Positions 5,891-8,865 of a DNA stretch of 8,865 bases are shown here, piece after piece; positions within the stretch are counted from its first letter, which is position 1, and the number at the start of each line of letters is the position of its first letter. Where the stretch lies: positions 1 through 8,865 of the forward strand of contig JAIVHC010000022.1 of assembly GCA_020201305.1 (NCBI GenBank), read 5' to 3'. Position numbers and translations under genes: made by a program. The stretch is from Geobacteraceae bacterium. GTDB taxonomy: Bacteria; Desulfobacterota; Desulfuromonadia; Desulfuromonadales; Desulfuromonadaceae. The notes below the pieces were generated by a model. It saw only the letters and a program-made list of their open reading frames with translations. It had not been told where the DNA came from and ran no database searches.

Positions 5891-6205
5891 TCAGCGCTTA
5901 TGGCACTGGTTACATTTGCCTTTGGCTGCAAACGCATCCTCGCCGTTGTGGCAGATGCCGCACTGCTCACCCGCATAGATCTTCGCCATGGTGATGGTCA
6001 CTGAGCCCTTTTTCATCTGCGGGAAGGTGTCGGGGTTGTGGCATGTGCGGCAGCCTTTGTCGGCGGCCTTATTATGCAACGAGCCGTCAAAGTTTACCGA
6101 ACCATTAGCGGCTTTGTCAAAGGTGAGGCTTTTGCCGGCGGGCACTGCAAATGCGGGCATACTCATTAGGGCGAAAAGTAGGGTCATGACAATGATTCTA
6201 AGCAT
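5891..6205 (-). CDS. Exported triheme c-type cytochrome (c7-like)
   Basis: Small periplasmic electron carrier. The 104-residue precursor has a signal peptide (MLRIIVMTLLFALMSMPAFA, cleavage likely after residue 20) and three haem-binding motifs: CRTCH at 52-56, CGICH at 82-86 and CNQCH at 98-102. The spacing and KKGS.TITMA..YAGEQCGICHNGEDAF context match the cytochrome c7-type triheme domain common in Geobacter relatives. The start at 6205 has AAGGAG 7 bp upstream, so the frame extension to 6292 is not used. It follows the GlcF-like gene by 52 bp on the same strand and probably shares its transcript, closed by the terminator at 5817-5853. Only one histidine (His44) lies outside the three motifs, so full bis-His ligation is impossible. 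It may receive electrons from the dehydrogenase next door, which is inference. Confidence 0.9.
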   Translation of the reverse strand: MLRIIVMTLLFALMSMPAFAVPAGKSLTFDKAANGSVNFDGSLHNKAADKGCRTCHNPDTFPQMKKGSVTITMAKIYAGEQCGICHNGEDAFAAKGKCNQCHKR

Positions 6206-6257
6206 GTTTGTTCTCCTTGTTTTGATGTTATGGATTTGAAACTGCGCGTTAAGGTAC

Positions 6258-7556
6258 TTATTCATTATCCTGTGCAGGAAGCGCCTGCGCAATCAGTTCG
6301 AGTACATGGCATGCACGCTGCTTGAGATCGGCGTGGTTTATGCTGTCCTGTAGCTGCATTATACAGCCGGGGCACGCAGATGCAACCAGTTCGGCACCAC
6401 TGTTTGCGATTCCGTCCGCTTTGCGTGCGCCGATGCTGCGGCTGGTGTCGTAGTGATACACGGAGAAGGTGCCTCCGAGGCCGCAGCAGCGATCCGCTCC
6501 CTCCATCTCCACAAATTCCACTCCGGGTGTAGCCTGAAGCAACGCTCGGGGCTCTGCGGTTATGCCCTGAGTGCGCAGATGACATGGGTCGTGATAAGCC
6601 ACCCTGGTTGAGGTATCAGCCTGGGGTAGGGCGCGCAACTTCTCTACCAACCCCTGGCGAACGAAAAACACCAGCACATCTTCAACCTGATTTCCGAGGT
6701 CGGCGTACTGATCTTCCATGGCACGGTAGTGTTTGCCAATTCCGGCGTTGCACGAGGCGCATGCGGTGATAACCGTATCCACATCCCGCGTTGCGAACGC
6801 GTTGACATTGGTATCCGCAAGTAGATCCACGGTGGCGGCATCTCCCGCAGCATGCGCGGGGAGACCGCAGCAGCCCTGATTTGCGGGAATCCACAGGGGT
6901 AGATCGAGAAAACGGAATATCTTCACCAAAGCTTCGCCAATCTGGGGATAGGTGAAATTAATCATACACCCGGTAAAAAATGCGCTCAAGGGCTTCGAAT
7001 CGTTGTCGTTGCGTGCGGGGACGTACTCCGGCAATCTCTCGCGGAACGGTTTCGGGGTGATCTCGGGCATATAGCGATCCTTGGCGATAAACGGCACCGG
7101 AAAGCGCAGGCGCAGGCCGCTGTGGTCCGGGACTTTGCGGAAAATAAGCTTTTCAAGTCTGCCGCCACTTTTAGCGAGTAGATTCATGAGTTTCGGACGT
7201 TTTATCACCCCGGTGAGGGCTTTGCCGAAGGTGCTTAAGCCCTGACGCTCGGCAATTTCGCGCCGCGCTGCCATTACAATTTCATCGGTAGGCACCAGAT
7301 TGGGGCATTTGTCTTGGCACGAGCCGCACAGCAGGCACTGCGACATGTCGAGCACAAAGCGTTCATCCACCGGAGTCTGCTTGTCGAGCAGCGCCTCGGC
7401 AATCGCCACTTTGCCCCGTGCCACGGTGGATTCGCGTTTCAGGGATTTATACACCGCGCACTGTGCCTGACACGCGCCGCATTTTACGCATGCGTCGATC
7501 TGCTCGCGGAAATCATCCAGGGTTTTATGTCGCCCTGGGGTTTTGTGTTCACTCAT
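6258..7556 (-). CDS. GlcF-type (Fe-S)-binding oxidoreductase subunit
   Basis: Iron-sulfur partner of a flavin 2-hydroxyacid (glycolate or lactate) dehydrogenase, passing electrons from the FAD subunit towards the membrane pool or cytochromes. The 432-residue protein has two ferredoxin-type [4Fe-4S] motifs (Cys23/26/29/33 and Cys74/77/80/84) and two CCG (DUF224) domains: Cys197, CCG at 229-231, Cys266/Cys269; and Cys325, CCG at 358-360 region (Cys357/358), Cys395/Cys398. Length fits GlcF/LutA-like subunits of about 400-450 residues. The start ATG at 7556 follows the upstream GlcD-like stop by 4 bp, so the two are translationally linked. No transmembrane segment is evident. Whether the substrate is D-lactate, L-lactate or glycolate cannot be read from the sequence. 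Confidence 0.92.
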   Translation of the reverse strand: MSEHKTPGRHKTLDDFREQIDACVKCGACQAQCAVYKSLKRESTVARGKVAIAEALLDKQTPVDERFVLDMSQCLLCGSCQDKCPNLVPTDEIVMAARREIAERQGLSTFGKALTGVIKRPKLMNLLAKSGGRLEKLIFRKVPDHSGLRLRFPVPFIAKDRYMPEITPKPFRERLPEYVPARNDNDSKPLSAFFTGCMINFTYPQIGEALVKIFRFLDLPLWIPANQGCCGLPAHAAGDAATVDLLADTNVNAFATRDVDTVITACASCNAGIGKHYRAMEDQYADLGNQVEDVLVFFVRQGLVEKLRALPQADTSTRVAYHDPCHLRTQGITAEPRALLQATPGVEFVEMEGADRCCGLGGTFSVYHYDTSRSIGARKADGIANSGAELVASACPGCIMQLQDSINHADLKQRACHVLELIAQALPAQDNE

Positions 7557-7560
7557 AGCT

Positions 7561-8865
7561 CTATGCCAGTTCGATGGGTTGCTCCAGCAGGATTTTGCCG
7601 GGATTCAGAATATTCTTCGGATCCAGCGCGTTTTTGATGCTCTGCATATACGCCACTGCTGCAGGGTCAAGCTCCATGGGGATATACTGCGCCTTGGTGT
7701 TGCCTACGCCGTGTTCGCCGCTCATAGTGCCTCCGAGTTCGAGTGCGGCAGCAAACACATCTTTAATAGCTTCTTCCGCCTTTTCCAGTTCGCCATCCTT
7801 TTTGCGATCAATCATGATGTTTACATGGATGTTGCCGTCGCCGGCGTGGCCGAAGTTCACAATCGGGATGGTGTAACGCTTGGATATCTCGTCCACGTGC
7901 CGGATCATATCCGGCACCTTGCTGCGTGGTACGCAGATGTCTTCGTTGAATTTATCCGGGTTGACATTGCGCAGACTTGCAGACACGCTGCGGCGCATCT
8001 TCCATAGCTCTTCGCTCTGTGCCGGAGTGTCCGCGATGCGGGTTTCCACTACGCCCAAAGGCTGGACGATCTCGGAGATGCGCGCGGTGTGGCGATCGAG
8101 CAGTTGTGCCTCGCCATCCACCTCCACAATCAGCACCGCCTTCGCAGATGCGGGTACATCGAGATCGGTGGCTTTGCGCACACATTCGATGGTAGCCGCG
8201 TCCATGAATTCAAGGGTTGTGGGGATGATCTTGCCGCGGATGATGGCTGAAACCGCCTGTGCCGCACCGTCAATGGAATCGAACATGATGAGCATGGTTT
8301 TCTTTGCTTCCGGCAGGGGCAGGAGCTTGATGATAAGCTCGGTCATAATCCCCAGGGTGCCTTCGCTCCCCACCATGAGCTTCGTGAGGTCGTAGCCGAC
8401 TACGCCCTTCATGGTGGCGCCGCCGGTACGGATGATATCCCCCTGCGGGGTTACCACCTCCAGCCCCATGATGTAGTCTTTGGTGACGCCGTACTTGACA
8501 CAGCGCGGCCCGCCGGCACATTCCGCGGCGTTGCCTCCCAGGGTGCTGAATTTGAGCGAGGCCGGATCGGGCGGGTAGAACAGGCCGAGCTTCTCCACGG
8601 CCTGTTGAAACTGCTCCGTAACCACTCCGGGCTGCACTCGTGCTATCAGGTTTTCTGCGTCAATCTCAAGAATTCGATCCATGCGCGAAGTTGCCAGTAC
8701 AATTCCGCCCGAAATGGGGAGGCTGCCGCCCGTAAAGCCGCTTCCAGCGCCGCGCGGGAATACCGGCACATTTTCTACATTTGCGAGTTTCATAATCAGG
8801 CTGATCTGTTCGGTATCCGCAGGGAAGACCACCACATCGGGGAGAAAGCTCTGCTGAGTGGCATC
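7561..8865 (-). CDS. GlcD-type FAD-linked oxidase subunit (5' partial)
   Basis: Flavin subunit of a glycolate/D-lactate dehydrogenase-like enzyme of the vanillyl-alcohol-oxidase superfamily. The frame is open through the right edge, so the N-terminal 30 or so residues of a roughly 460-residue protein are missing; 434 residues are seen. The FAD-binding domain (FAD_binding_4) includes PDVVVFPADTEQI at 9-21, FPRGAGSGFTGG at 36-47, the PPDPAS...STLGGNAAECAGG stretch at 98-119 and VGYDLTKLMVGSEGTLGI at 156-173. The FAD-oxidase C-terminal domain carries VNFGHAGDGNIHVNI at 336-350 and GEHGVG at 383-388, closing with LDPKNILNPGKIL. The stop lies 4 bp before the GlcF-like start. The GTG at 8835 is an internal codon, not the start. 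Substrate specificity is not decided here. Confidence 0.93.
   Translation of the reverse strand, partial: DATQQSFLPDVVVFPADTEQISLIMKLANVENVPVFPRGAGSGFTGGSLPISGGIVLATSRMDRILEIDAENLIARVQPGVVTEQFQQAVEKLGLFYPPDPASLKFSTLGGNAAECAGGPRCVKYGVTKDYIMGLEVVTPQGDIIRTGGATMKGVVGYDLTKLMVGSEGTLGIMTELIIKLLPLPEAKKTMLIMFDSIDGAAQAVSAIIRGKIIPTTLEFMDAATIECVRKATDLDVPASAKAVLIVEVDGEAQLLDRHTARISEIVQPLGVVETRIADTPAQSEELWKMRRSVSASLRNVNPDKFNEDICVPRSKVPDMIRHVDEISKRYTIPIVNFGHAGDGNIHVNIMIDRKKDGELEKAEEAIKDVFAAALELGGTMSGEHGVGNTKAQYIPMELDPAAVAYMQSIKNALDPKNILNPGKILLEQPIELA

Noticed and set aside
6206..6292. N-terminal extension of the cytochrome
   Set aside because: It places the signal peptide internally; the ATG at 6205 has a strong ribosome site.

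Overview
The window looks like chromosomal DNA of a free-living anaerobic, respiring Gram-negative bacterium. A Desulfuromonadia-type deltaproteobacterium (Geobacter/Desulfuromonas/Pelobacter relatives) fits best; another cytochrome-rich anaerobic phylum cannot be excluded. The argument rests on the gene set (CarD/CdnL regulator beside ispD-ispF-glnS-cysS, a GlcD/GlcF-type dehydrogenase next to a three-haem c-type cytochrome, a TPR protein with a signal peptide) and on protein style. No species can be named from sequence alone.

Layout. All genes but one lie on the minus strand. Reading minus-strand transcription from the right: (1) 8865-5891, a 2-hydroxyacid-oxidase-like module of a GlcD-type FAD subunit (cut by the window edge), a GlcF-type iron-sulfur subunit starting 4 bp later, and a small exported triheme cytochrome c, closed by one or two hairpin terminators. 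(2) 5748-4762, a PP-loop ATPase of the ThiI/MnmA-like kind, probably an RNA sulfur-transfer enzyme. (3) 3491-3000, a CarD/CdnL RNA-polymerase-binding regulator, followed by a clear intrinsic terminator. (4) 2915-18, ispD, ispF, glnS and apparently the first six codons of cysS. The only plus-strand gene (about 3789-4760) encodes an exported TPR protein with a hydrophobic C-terminal module. It diverges from carD across a roughly 300 bp intergenic region rich in dyads and converges with the PP-loop gene, leaving one base between the stop codons.

The most striking observations are two lesions in neighbouring, normally essential genes. ispF has lost roughly 9-12 conserved codons near its N-terminus together with a frameshift, so its two halves lie in different frames. 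glnS is in frame but lacks about 27 residues that are conserved in all GlnRS enzymes I know (the segment between the GEF motif and the HHRTGDKW-like motif). Either the organism tolerates these changes, or the assembly carries small deletions here. Raw reads would decide.

I see no CRISPR array, insertion sequence, tRNA, rRNA or phage gene. Apart from the two lesions this is ordinary core-genome sequence with a modest energy-metabolism operon; I do not see a new defence or mobile system.
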